Positions 20,398 through 28,518 of a stretch of DNA of 64,000 nucleotides are shown here, in pieces. The position numbers were made by a program, and so were the translations under genes. A model generated the notes under the pieces. That model did not search any database. It was not told the origin of the DNA and saw nothing but the letters and a program-made list of their open reading frames with translations. The DNA is from an uncultured Clostridia bacterium. Lineage in GTDB: Bacteria > Bacillota > Clostridia > TANB77 > CAG-508. The stretch covers positions 62,001-126,000 of the forward strand of contig CALXXE010000001.1 of assembly GCA_944392605.1 (NCBI GenBank), given 5' to 3'. Positions within the stretch are counted from its first letter, which is position 1, and each line of letters starts with the position of its first letter.

Positions 20398-21525
20398 TTA
20401 TTTCCAAAATTTCTTTATAATATCAATAACTACATCTTGTTCTTCTTTAGTCATATTAGTATCAGAAGGAAGACAAACTCCTCTTTCAAAAAGTTCAGTT
20501 GATACTGGCTCTCCTTCTACTTTTATAAAATCATAATCTTTAAACACTGGTTGCATATGCATTGGTTTCCATACAGGTCTTGATTCTATATTTTCTTTTT
20601 CTAACACTTCCATAATATCAATTGGTTTTACTTTAGAATCTTCTTTTAAAGTAATAACTGAAAGCCAATGATTTGGGTTTGTATCTTTTGGTATTTCTTG
20701 AATTTTTATATCAGCAATATCTTTAAAACCTTCTTTATAATTATTATAAATATCGTTTTTTTGTTTAATTCTTTCATCTAAAACCTTTAATTGTCCTCTT
20801 CCAATTCCTGCAACAATATTACTCATCCTATAGTTATAACCTATTTCTTTATGCTCATAATGACGTGCTTTTTCTCTAGCCTGTGTTGCCCAAAATCTTA
20901 CTTTTGCAATTCTTTCTTCATCATCAGATACAAGCATGCCTCCACCGCTAGTTGTAATTATTTTATTACCATTAAATGAATAAATTCCATATTTTCCAAA
21001 AGTTCCAGTTTGTTTTCCATTATAAGTTGCACCTAAACTTTCTGCTGCATCTTCAACTAAAGGAACTCCATGTTTATCACAAATCTCTTTTATTTCATCT
21101 ATTTTTGCAGGAGTACCATATAAATGGACAACTACAACAGCTTTTGGATTTGGATATTTTTCAAATGCTTTTTCTAAAGCTTTTGGATCCATATTCCAAG
21201 TATCTTTCTCACTATCAATAAATACAGGTACTGCATCTTGATATATTACTGGATTTACAGTTGCTGAAAAAGTTAAATCTGAACAAAATACAATATCTCC
21301 TTGTTTTACATCTAAAGCTTTAAAGGCCATATGAATCGCAGCAGTTCCAGAAGATAATGCTGCTGCATGCTTTACTCCTACATAATCTGCTAACTCTTCT
21401 TCAAATTTATTTACATTCTCACCTAAAGGAGCAATCCAATTTGTGTCAAATGCTTCTTTTACATATTTTTGTTCATAACCTTCTTTTGACATATTAGGTG
21501 ATGCTAAAAAAATTCTTTTTTCCAT
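20398..21525 (-). CDS. PglE-type aminotransferase (DegT/DnrJ/EryC1 family)
   Basis: A 375-residue PLP enzyme. The N-terminus has the family NWIAPLG motif, [10 protein letters not shown] binds the cofactor phosphate, DAAESLGA carries the PLP-pairing Asp, and [16 protein letters not shown] contains the Schiff-base Lys (about residue 184). It should transfer an amino group to the UDP-4-keto-6-deoxy sugar produced by the 4,6-dehydratase encoded just upstream. The gene lies 22 bases after the dehydratase and 43 before the PglC-like gene. Confidence 0.93.
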   Translation of the reverse strand: MEKRIFLASPNMSKEGYEQKYVKEAFDTNWIAPLGENVNKFEEELADYVGVKHAAALSSGTAAIHMAFKALDVKQGDIVFCSDLTFSATVNPVIYQDAVPVFIDSEKDTWNMDPKALEKAFEKYPNPKAVVVVHLYGTPAKIDEIKEICDKHGVPLVEDAAESLGATYNGKQTGTFGKYGIYSFNGNKIITTSGGGMLVSDDEERIAKVRFWATQAREKARHYEHKEIGYNYRMSNIVAGIGRGQLKVLDERIKQKNDIYNNYKEGFKDIADIKIQEIPKDTNPNHWLSVITLKEDSKVKPIDIMEVLEKENIESRPVWKPMHMQPVFKDYDFIKVEGEPVSTELFERGVCLPSDTNMTKEEQDVVIDIIKKFWK

Positions 21526-21547
21526 TGTTTTCTACTTCCTTTTCTTT

Positions 21548-23401
21548 TTAGTTTTTTCCTTTATAAGTTGGTACAACTTCATGCATAACTTCCTTTATTT
21601 CATTTATTTGTTCATTATTATTTGTATCAACCAATTTTCTTAGTTTATTAAGCTTTTCTACTATCATTTTAATATCTACATTACATGGTTTAGCTATATG
21701 AATTTTATCATGTTTAGTTTCAGTTAGTCCTTCTTCTTCCATTAAAATCTCTTCATATAATTTTTCACCAGGTCTCAAACCTGTTATCTTTATTTGGACA
21801 TCAACTCCAGGTTCTAAACCTGAAAGCTTAATTAACTTATTTGCCATATCATATATTTTAACAGGCTCTCCCATATCTAGAACAAATATCTCTCCACCTT
21901 TTGCTCCTGACATTGCTTGAAGTACCAAAGATACTGCTTCTGGTATAGTCATAAAAAATCTAGTAATATCTTTATGAGTTACAGTTACAGGCCCACCATG
22001 AGCAATTTGTTTCTTAAACAAAGGAACAACTGAGCCATTACTTCCCAATACATTTCCAAATCTAACTGCAACATACTCTGTTTTACTAACCTTGTTTTTA
22101 GCCTGTATTATCATTTCACATAAACGTTTTGTAGCTCCCATAATATTTGTTGGATTAACCGCTTTATCAGTTGAAATTAAAACAAATCTTTTAACATCAT
22201 ACTCATCAGCACAATTTACTACATTATATGTACCAAAAACATTGTTTTTAATAGCTTCTAATGGGCTTGTTTCCATCAGAGGTACATGCTTATGAGCAGC
22301 TGCATGGAAAACTAAATACGGTTTAAATTCTTCAAATATCTCATTTAATCTATTTTTATCTCTCACACTTGCAACAATTGCACTTATTTTGCTATTTGGA
22401 TAATTAAATCTTAGCTCTTGTTCTATATCATAAAGATTGTTCTCATAGATATCTACAATAATTAATCTTTCTGGATTAAACTGCATAATCTGTCTACAAA
22501 GCTCTGATCCAATAGAACCTCCTCCACCTGTAACTAGTACAACTTTATTATAAATAAGGTTTCTTATATTTTTATTATCTAATTTTATAGGATCTCTTCC
22601 TAATAAATCTTCAATTTTAACATCTCTAAAGCTTTGCATAATAGGCTTATCTTTTATAAGTTCCTTTGTGCCTGGAAGTATTCTTACCTTACATCCTACT
22701 TCTTGGCAAATCTCTAAAATATTTTTTCTATCTTCATTTGATATATTAGATATTGTAAAAAATATCAATTCTACATTATTTTCTTTGCATATTCTTGGTA
22801 TATCGTATCTAGTTCCTAATATTTTTTTACCTGATATAGCATAATTAACTTTATTTTCATTATCATCAATAAGACCAACTACATTATATACATCATTCAT
22901 ACTACTTTTTATCGTAGATAATAATATTTTAGTAGCTTCTCCTGCTCCAATTATTAAAACATTTTTCTTGTTATTGTTACTATTTTTGTCCTCATGTCTA
23001 TCAGTTAAAATCATTCTTAAAAACACTCTATAACCAATAATCGAAACAACTATAATAAGAGAAGCAATTAAATTTGTTCTTTCATCTACTGTTTGTATAA
23101 TTTTAAAAACATTAAAAAATAACATAACAACACAAGAACTTAAACATGCTAAAACATAAATTAAATAATCTTTTCCTGTTTCATATCTTGTTATATTTTT
23201 ATAAGTCTTAAATATTTGTAAAAATCCCCCATAAACTACAATTGCCAAAATAATGGAATTTAAAACTTTTTTGTTCATTTCTGGTGTTAATATTAATCTA
23301 TCTCCTATTATAACCTGAGCTAAATAATAGCTAAAAAATATAATTATTACATCAAAAATTCTTAAATAAATATTTCTATGTTTCTTTATAAATTTCATCA
23401 T
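21548..23401 (-). CDS. PglF/CapD-type UDP-GlcNAc 4,6-dehydratase, membrane-bound
   Basis: A 617-residue protein with four N-terminal membrane segments (about residues 12-130), a CoA-binding-like domain (VLIIGAGEATKILL, about 148) and a C-terminal short-chain dehydrogenase domain (VLVTGGGGSIGSELCRQ, about 291). The active site reads STDKAVNPTNIMGATKR: Met occupies the place of the usual Tyr of the YxxxK motif, as in PglF and CapD. It makes UDP-2-acetamido-4-keto-6-deoxy sugar, the first step towards bacillosamine. It is the first gene of the polysaccharide operon after the terminator at 23577-23605. Confidence 0.94.
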   Translation of the reverse strand: MMKFIKKHRNIYLRIFDVIIIFFSYYLAQVIIGDRLILTPEMNKKVLNSIILAIVVYGGFLQIFKTYKNITRYETGKDYLIYVLACLSSCVVMLFFNVFKIIQTVDERTNLIASLIIVVSIIGYRVFLRMILTDRHEDKNSNNNKKNVLIIGAGEATKILLSTIKSSMNDVYNVVGLIDDNENKVNYAISGKKILGTRYDIPRICKENNVELIFFTISNISNEDRKNILEICQEVGCKVRILPGTKELIKDKPIMQSFRDVKIEDLLGRDPIKLDNKNIRNLIYNKVVLVTGGGGSIGSELCRQIMQFNPERLIIVDIYENNLYDIEQELRFNYPNSKISAIVASVRDKNRLNEIFEEFKPYLVFHAAAHKHVPLMETSPLEAIKNNVFGTYNVVNCADEYDVKRFVLISTDKAVNPTNIMGATKRLCEMIIQAKNKVSKTEYVAVRFGNVLGSNGSVVPLFKKQIAHGGPVTVTHKDITRFFMTIPEAVSLVLQAMSGAKGGEIFVLDMGEPVKIYDMANKLIKLSGLEPGVDVQIKITGLRPGEKLYEEILMEEEGLTETKHDKIHIAKPCNVDIKMIVEKLNKLRKLVDTNNNEQINEIKEVMHEVVPTYKGKN

Positions 23402-23576
23402 CTTTCATCCTCTTTATAAATCCTTTTCAATTCTATCATTACCTATTTTTCTTTTCAAGTACTTCCTACAAATTTATACATTTTTTTCAAAGCTTAAATA
23501 TTTTTAAATCTATTCTTAAAAAGTAAAACTTGCCAAAAAGAACAGTTATAATTAGTAACTTTCTGAACACAAAAAC

Positions 23577-23605
23577 ACTTCCTAATGTACATTAAATTAA
23601 GAAGT
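23577..23605 (-). terminator. Rho-independent terminator after the LCP-VanZ pair
   Basis: A 10-bp stem with one G-U pair (ACTTCTTAAT / ATTAGGAAGT on the minus strand) is followed by GTTTTTG. It separates the LCP-VanZ transcript from the polysaccharide operon. Confidence 0.75.
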
Positions 23606-23627
23606 ATTCTTATTTTTTGATTTTAAA

Positions 23628-24194
23628 TTAATTGTCATACTCCGTTATATTTTGTCGTTTTTTCTTTTTTAATAAAATTTTCTCAAATATTTTTACAACT
23701 AACATAACAAGTAATATTCCTAGCAAAACTCCCATACCGTCTAATATTATATCTGTAACTAAAGGACCTCTTCCTGGAGTAAAGCACTGATGTATTTCAT
23801 CAGACGAAGCATATATAACTCCTATTATTAAACTATAAGAAAATCTATTCATTTCTTCTAATTTATAAGTTTTAAATAATGCCATAAGCAAAAATCCAAC
23901 TACTGTATAAATAGAAAAATGAGCTATTTTTCTTACTATCTTTTCTACTCTGAAAAGAATTTGCTCTTTTTCTTGTTCTGGTTTTTCTTGTATTGAACCG
24001 ATTCTGTCTGTCAAAAATTCAGTAACTCTTCTACTAATACTGCTTGACTTTTCAGAATCTTGGCTTGAAAAACCAAATATTATACCCAATGTTCCTATTA
24101 ATAAAATTATAAAAATTGTTCTTAATATATTTATCTTCATGTTTTTAACAAAACTACTAGCTTCCATTTTATTCACTATATCCTGTTTTATCAA
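23628..24194 (-). CDS. VanZ-like membrane protein
   Basis: A 188-residue member of the VanZ family. Membrane segments are visible at about residues 24-44, 92-112, 123-140 and 150-170, with the family motifs FSSQDSEKSS near the N-terminus, KIAHFSIYTVVGFLL and YASSDEIHQCFTPGR. VanZ proteins are linked to low-level teicoplanin resistance and to envelope polymers, but the biochemical role is not settled. It overlaps the LCP ligase gene by 26 bases, so the two are coupled and probably act together on surface polymer attachment. Confidence 0.88.
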   Translation of the reverse strand: MIKQDIVNKMEASSFVKNMKINILRTIFIILLIGTLGIIFGFSSQDSEKSSSISRRVTEFLTDRIGSIQEKPEQEKEQILFRVEKIVRKIAHFSIYTVVGFLLMALFKTYKLEEMNRFSYSLIIGVIYASSDEIHQCFTPGRGPLVTDIILDGMGVLLGILLVMLVVKIFEKILLKKKKRQNITEYDN

Positions 24195-25152
24195 TTATCT
24201 CTTGACTTATTTGTTTTACTGTATCTGAAGGTACATAATCACTCTCTCCAAATACCTCTTGATGTAATCTTGTAACATTACTTTCTAATGTTACTGGAAC
24301 ACCATACCATCTATCCAAAGTTATTCCTCTAGTTTCATATGGCCATCCTATACTATCTGTTATATTTGCACTCATAGCGCTTGGTATTAAACTAAATATA
24401 TCTGATGCTGTTATATTTGTACGTATTTTAGGAAGTACTTCATCAACAAATTGATTAATTTGACTTATATTAAATGTTTTTACTTTATTTACTACAGCTG
24501 TTAAAACATTTCTCATTCTTTCTGTTCTTTTATAATCTCCACCTTCTGCATATCTAATTCTTGCATATGCTAAAGCTTGTTCTCCAGTTAAATTATATGT
24601 TCCAGCTTTTGTTAAACCTGGTATATGAGATACTTCTTCTGAAGTAATATCCATACTAATTCCGCCTATATCATCTACAATTTCTTTAACTGCATCAAAG
24701 TTTACAGTTACAAATTCTGTAATGTTTAAATCAAAATTAGTATTTAATGTTTTTATTGCAAGTGGAGCTTCTCCATAAGAATACGCATGTGTTATTTTAT
24801 CTAACCCATGTCCTTCTATTTCCACATAAGTATCACGATATACTGATACCAATTTTACTTCTTTAGTCTCATTATTCATACTTGCAATTATTATACAATC
24901 ACTTCTATTTCCTTTTGAATAAGAATCTTCTCTAGAGTCTATTCCAAATATCGCAATATTTCTAAACTTAGATAAATTTTCCGCAACATTTGCTGATACA
25001 TTTAAATCATCTTCATTTAAATCAACTCTTTGTATCTTTCCTAATTTACTATTTATAAATAAGAAAGTTCCTCCTACTATAATTACTAATATAATTACTA
25101 AAACTAAAACTGCAATTAAAAATGCACTTAACTTTTTTTTCTTTTTTGCCAT
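24169..25152 (-). CDS. LytR-CpsA-Psr (LCP) family polymer ligase
   Basis: LCP enzymes transfer undecaprenyl-linked glycopolymers to peptidoglycan outside the membrane. The 327-residue protein has a Lys-rich cytoplasmic start, one membrane helix (about 9-32) and the LCP core: FGIDSREDSYSKGNRSDCII, with the Arg and Asp that bind the pyrophosphate, SVYRDTYVEI, DIGGI, and ALAYARIRYAEGGDYKRTERMR. It lies immediately upstream of the capsule operon and is the obvious candidate for anchoring that polymer to the wall. Confidence 0.93.
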   Translation of the reverse strand: MAKKKKKLSAFLIAVLVLVIILVIIVGGTFLFINSKLGKIQRVDLNEDDLNVSANVAENLSKFRNIAIFGIDSREDSYSKGNRSDCIIIASMNNETKEVKLVSVYRDTYVEIEGHGLDKITHAYSYGEAPLAIKTLNTNFDLNITEFVTVNFDAVKEIVDDIGGISMDITSEEVSHIPGLTKAGTYNLTGEQALAYARIRYAEGGDYKRTERMRNVLTAVVNKVKTFNISQINQFVDEVLPKIRTNITASDIFSLIPSAMSANITDSIGWPYETRGITLDRWYGVPVTLESNVTRLHQEVFGESDYVPSDTVKQISQEIIDKTGYSE

Positions 25153-25260
25153 TATTACTACCTCTTTCTTTAATTTTCATTTGTTTTTATTAGAAATCAT
25201 CCTCATTATACAATTTAAGAAATATTTTTACAAGTATTTTTAAAAATTTAAGAATTAAAA

Positions 25261-25300
25261 AACATACAATAGTAATCCTAGATTTAAACTATTGTATGTT
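25261..25300 (-). terminator. Rho-independent terminator after the anti-sigma gene
   Basis: A perfect 13-bp stem (AACATACAATAGT / ACTATTGTATGTT) with a 14-base loop is followed on the minus strand by TTTTT. Confidence 0.8.
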
Positions 25301-25318
25301 ATAATAATTATTTCATAA

Positions 25319-25969
25319 TTACATTATAAATTTTGAAAACATAAATATATATGGATTTGTATCATAAAAACCTGTTATTTTCTTTACTCCTTGCATAGAT
25401 TTAAGTATATTTTCAATATCTTTTGCCTTTTCCACATTGGTATCTAAAACATAATAGGTATTCAGAGGATTATTATCTTCCCCATATCCTGAAAGTAACT
25501 CTTTATTGTCGCCAAATCTCTCTTTTAATTTATTTAACGCATCTTCTTTTGAATAATATTCAAATTTAGCATTTTCATCTATCTTAAGTACGCTATTTTT
25601 TATATTATCTATTTGTTCTTGCGTTATATCATCATTTAAATAGATTTGTACTTTTCCCGCTTCACTATAATAATAAACAAATATTCCTACATTTAATAAA
25701 ATAATAATACCAAGAATTGTACCTATTACCATAAGCAAGCTATTTTTCCTACTCATTTTTTTGTTCACTTTTTTTAAATAGTCTATCTCTTGTTCTTGCT
25801 CTTCTTTTTTATCAACTTCTATCTCATCTTTTTTCATTTCAGAAAATATTCTTCTACATTCTTCACATTTTTTTAAATGTTCCTCTACTAAATCTTTAGA
25901 AGCTTCGTGTAAGGTACCATCTTGATACCCAAATAATAAATCTTGAACTATTTCACATTCCCTCTTCAT
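25319..25969 (-). CDS. Anti-sigma factor with zinc-finger N-terminus and FtsX-like extracellular domain
   Basis: A 216-residue, single-pass membrane protein. The N-terminal HxxxCxxC zinc-binding anti-sigma motif is H31, C35, C38, followed by a charged linker, a membrane helix at about 77-100, and an outside domain at about 106-200. That domain starts VQIYLNDDITQEQID, continues with YYSKEDALNKLKERFG, and ends with a third strand ahead of GVKKI. The layout and motifs are those of the FtsX extracellular domain, which is unusual for an anti-sigma factor. Its start overlaps the end of the ECF sigma gene by 17 bases, so it almost certainly binds that sigma factor. Confidence 0.85.
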   Translation of the reverse strand: MKRECEIVQDLLFGYQDGTLHEASKDLVEEHLKKCEECRRIFSEMKKDEIEVDKKEEQEQEIDYLKKVNKKMSRKNSLLMVIGTILGIIILLNVGIFVYYYSEAGKVQIYLNDDITQEQIDNIKNSVLKIDENAKFEYYSKEDALNKLKERFGDNKELLSGYGEDNNPLNTYYVLDTNVEKAKDIENILKSMQGVKKITGFYDTNPYIFMFSKFIM

Positions 25970-26454
25970 CTTCTTTTTCCTCCTTCAATTTCTGTTTTCC
26001 TCGGAAAAATACAACTCTTGCCCAAGTTGGTGTTTTATTCATTATCTCTGCTATTTCTTTGTAATCCAAATTACCTAATATCCTTAAATATATAACATTT
26101 CTCGTTTGCTCATCCAATTTTTGTACCTTTTTAAACATCTCTATTTTCTCTTGTTTTTCTAATATCTCTTCTTCTAAAATTGTATTTGATAAAACTACAC
26201 CTTCTAGAGATTCAAAAGAGACTTTATCTATCTTCTTTTCCTTTTTTAAAGTTTTATACCATATATATTTAGCAATTTGGCAAAGCCATGTTGATATCTT
26301 AGATTCGCCTTTAAACTTATCAATATTTTTTATTGCAACTTCAAAGGTTTCTTGGACAATTTCTTCTGACACTTCTTTGTTTCCGGCTCAAGCAGAATAT
26401 ATATTTATATACAGTTTTTGCATATTCTTGGTAAATCTCTTCTATATCCTGCAT
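25953..26454 (-). CDS. ECF-type RNA polymerase sigma factor, read through a +1 shift at a CGG codon
   Basis: A 166-residue sigma-70 family protein. Region 2 (VSEEIVQETFEVAIKNIDKF...STWLCQIAKYIW) and region 4 (QTRNVIYLRILGNLDYKEIAEIMNKTPTWARVVFFRGKQKL) are intact, but the frame that encodes them lacks a good start. An ATG at 26454, 7 bases after GGGGG, opens another frame: MQDIEEIYQEYAKTVYKYIFCLS, a perfect sigma region 2.1. The two join exactly at an in-frame CGG (26383-26385); skipping its C gives CLS-GNKEVSEE, the usual glycine of this family. It pairs with the anti-sigma factor downstream. Confidence 0.88.
26383..26385 (-). other. CGG frameshift site, sigma factor gene
   Basis: In-frame AGC-CGG-AAA. 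Dropping C gives AGC-GGA-AAC (Ser-Gly-Asn) and joins the two halves of sigma region 2. Confidence 0.85.
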
Positions 26455-26511
26455 AACATTTCCCCCTTCTAACTCTTAAGTGTCTAAGAAATGTGATTTT
26501 GTTACAAATTT

Positions 26512-27408
26512 TTATAATTTTTTTAATTTAGCTACAAAAAAGCCTTCATATTCTTCTGTTGGCATTACACATAAAGTACCATCAAGTTTAGTTGGAAGCT
26601 TTGGTAAGCTTTCTATTCCTTGAAAATTAATTTCTACTATTTCTACTTTACCTGTTCTTAATGCTTTTTCTATTATTTCTTCATTTTCTTCTTTCAATAT
26701 TGAACAAGTTGAATATACCATTTCACTTCCTTTTTTTAATATATTAATCGCCTTTTTAAATAGCTCTCCTTGAGTTTTCATAGATTTTTTTATAAGTTCT
26801 TTTGTAAATATTTTTTCCAATTTTGGATTATTTGTATTTATAGTTCCACTACCACTACATGGTGCATCTAATAAAATTCCATCAAATGAGAAAAAGTCAT
26901 CTATTTTTCTTGCATCTTGTTCCATTACATAGACTGAACTTGCGCCTTGTTTTTCAATATTAAATTTAAGTTTTTCAACTCTTATCTTATTCATCTCTAC
27001 TGCTGTTATCCTAGCTTTATTTTTAACTATTGCTGCAATTTCAGTTGTCTTTCCTCCTGGTGCTGCTGTCATATCTAATATATCCATATTTTCTTTAGGA
27101 TTTAATATTATTGGTGGTAACATTGAAGATAAGCTCTGCATATAAATTTCACCATTTTTATAAATGTCTAAATCACGAATTTCATTTTCTCTTACATTTT
27201 CTATTATAAAGGCATCAAAATAAAATGGACCTTTTCTATATTCTATACCATTTTTCTCTAATACCTTTTCTACATCATTACTATTAGCCTTTAAAGTATT
27301 TACCCTAAATGTTACTTTCCTTTTTACTCCATATCCTTCTATTATATTTTTAGTTAAATTTTCTCCGTATTGTTTTTCTAACATTTCTATTAAAAATTCT
27401 GGTACCAT
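26512..27408 (-). CDS. RsmB/RsmF-type (NOL1/NOP2/Sun) RNA m5C methyltransferase
   Basis: A 298-residue SAM-dependent cytosine-5 methyltransferase that most likely modifies rRNA. Motif I MTAAPGGKTTEIA, motif IV DGILLDAPCSGSGT with the release Cys, and motif VI VYSTCSILKEENEE with the catalytic Cys are clear. The C-terminus ends in YEGFFVAKLKKL, as in YebU/RsmF proteins. It is shorter than RsmF because no separate C-terminal PUA-like domain is present. The exonuclease gene lies 9 bases upstream, so the two share a transcript. Confidence 0.9.
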   Translation of the reverse strand: MVPEFLIEMLEKQYGENLTKNIIEGYGVKRKVTFRVNTLKANSNDVEKVLEKNGIEYRKGPFYFDAFIIENVRENEIRDLDIYKNGEIYMQSLSSMLPPIILNPKENMDILDMTAAPGGKTTEIAAIVKNKARITAVEMNKIRVEKLKFNIEKQGASSVYVMEQDARKIDDFFSFDGILLDAPCSGSGTINTNNPKLEKIFTKELIKKSMKTQGELFKKAINILKKGSEMVYSTCSILKEENEEIIEKALRTGKVEIVEINFQGIESLPKLPTKLDGTLCVMPTEEYEGFFVAKLKKL

Positions 27409-27416
27409 ATTTCCTC

Positions 27417-28002
27417 CTAATTTTTAGCTAGTTCTTTCATCTTGTTGTATACTTCATAAGTTATTTCAACATCCTTTAATCCTCTATGGGCATTTCTATA
27501 ATCCACATCAAAGTAATCTGCTAAAGTTCCTAATTTATAATTTCTAACATTTGGGAGGATATGTTTTGCAATTCTCATTGTATCTACAAAATCATTACTT
27601 AAATAATAATCTAAATAAGACTCACATTTATCATAAATAAAGTTAATATCAAAATTAACGTTATGTCCCATTATTATTTCATTTCCTGCAAACTCTACAA
27701 ACCCTTCTAATGCCTCTTGTTGTTCTATTCCTTCTTCTAGCATATCATTAGTTATTCCTGTTAATTTTGTAATAAATGGATTTAAATAATCATCTATTTT
27801 AAGAAGAGTATCAAATGTATCTACTATTTTATTTTCTTTTACTTTTATTGCTCCTATTTCTATTATCTCATCTGTTCTTGGAGATAAACCTGTTGTTTCT
27901 ATATCTACTAACACATAATTATCTACCCATTTTAATAAACTTTTTCCCTTATGCTCTCTATTACTATATCTACTTTTTCCATAAACAAAATTATTTCCGC
28001 AT
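27417..28002 (-). CDS. PolC-type DEDDh 3'-5' exonuclease, +1 shift at the CGG second codon
   Basis: A 194-residue exonuclease of the DnaQ/PolC proofreading type. Exo I is DIETTGLSP, Exo II is GHNVNFDINF and Exo III is HRGLKDVEIT. The continuous frame only starts at an internal methionine directly before Exo I, which would remove the conserved beta strand. An ATG at 28002, 6 bases after AGGAG, opens ATG-CGG-AAA-TAA, a stop after three codons. Ignoring the C of CGG gives M-GNNFVYGKSRYSN...SLLKWVDNYVLVDIETTG, the usual N-terminus of this group. The frameshift is thus at codon two. Confidence 0.83.
27997..27999 (-). other. CGG frameshift site directly after the initiator ATG
   Basis: ATG-CGG-AAA-TAA. 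Dropping C gives ATG-GGA-AAT-AAT and an open frame into the exonuclease. Confidence 0.75.
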
Positions 28003-28034
28003 AGTAAACTCCTTTTAAAAATTTAAGTATTAAC

Positions 28035-28063
28035 ATTATACTACGATTTACAATTTTCTACAA
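28035..28063 (-). promoter_or_regulatory. Sigma-A-type promoter for the exonuclease gene
   Basis: On the minus strand, -35 TTGTAG (28063-28058), 17-base spacer, -10 TATAAT (28040-28035). It supports the start at 28002. Confidence 0.6.
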
Positions 28064-28071
28064 TTCTTTAC

Positions 28072-28100
28072 TTGCACATTTTACTGTTTTTATATATAAT
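28072..28100 (+). promoter_or_regulatory. Sigma-A-type promoter for the DUF1064 gene
   Basis: -35 TTGCAC (28072-28077), 17-base spacer, -10 TATAAT (28095-28100). AAAGGAG follows before the ATG at 28131. Confidence 0.65.
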
Positions 28101-28130
28101 ACTTAAAGAATTAAACAAAAGGAGAAAACT

Positions 28131-28481
28131 ATGGAACATTGGAGTATTGAAGATTATAAAAACTTTACTAATAGTAAAACTAAAAAAAGTAAATATAGAG
28201 CAAATAAGGTTTCTGTCGATGGGCACACATTTGATAGCCAAAAAGAAGCTGATTTTTACTGTGAATTAAAATTAAGGCTACAAGCAAAAGAAATTAATGG
28301 TTTTTGTTTACAACCCATTTTTATCTTAGCACCTGGTTTAAAATATAAACCTGATTTTATTATTTTTGATAAAGACGGCTCAACCGAAGTTATTGATGTT
28401 AAAGGTTTTAAAACAAAAGAATATATTGCAAAGAAAAAAGTTTTCGAAGATAAATTTAATTTGAAAATTATAGAAATATAA
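28131..28481 (+). CDS. DUF1064 family protein (PD-(D/E)XK-like)
   Basis: A 116-residue protein of the DUF1064 family, usually found in phages and Firmicutes chromosomes. KYRANKVSVDGHTFDSQKEADFYCELKLR is the family N-terminus. The core YKPDFIIFDKDG...EVIDVKGFKT has the Asp and the ExxDVKG arrangement of restriction-type nucleases. An AAAGGAG site lies 6 bases before the ATG. It is one of few plus-strand genes in the chromosomal part and forms a single-gene transcript with its own promoter and terminator. Phage ancestry is likely; function is unknown. Confidence 0.82.
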   Translation: MEHWSIEDYKNFTNSKTKKSKYRANKVSVDGHTFDSQKEADFYCELKLRLQAKEINGFCLQPIFILAPGLKYKPDFIIFDKDGSTEVIDVKGFKTKEYIAKKKVFEDKFNLKIIEI

Positions 28482-28515
28482 AGCTGTTTTTTGAGTCCAT
28501 CCCAAAAAACAGCTT
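28481..28515. terminator. Bidirectional terminator between DUF1064 and acyl-CoA ligase genes
   Basis: A 13-bp stem (AAGCTGTTTTTTG with CAAAAAACAGCTT) overlaps the DUF1064 stop and precedes TTTT on the plus strand. The convergent ligase gene ends 4 bases away. Confidence 0.75.
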
Positions 28516-28518
28516 CTT

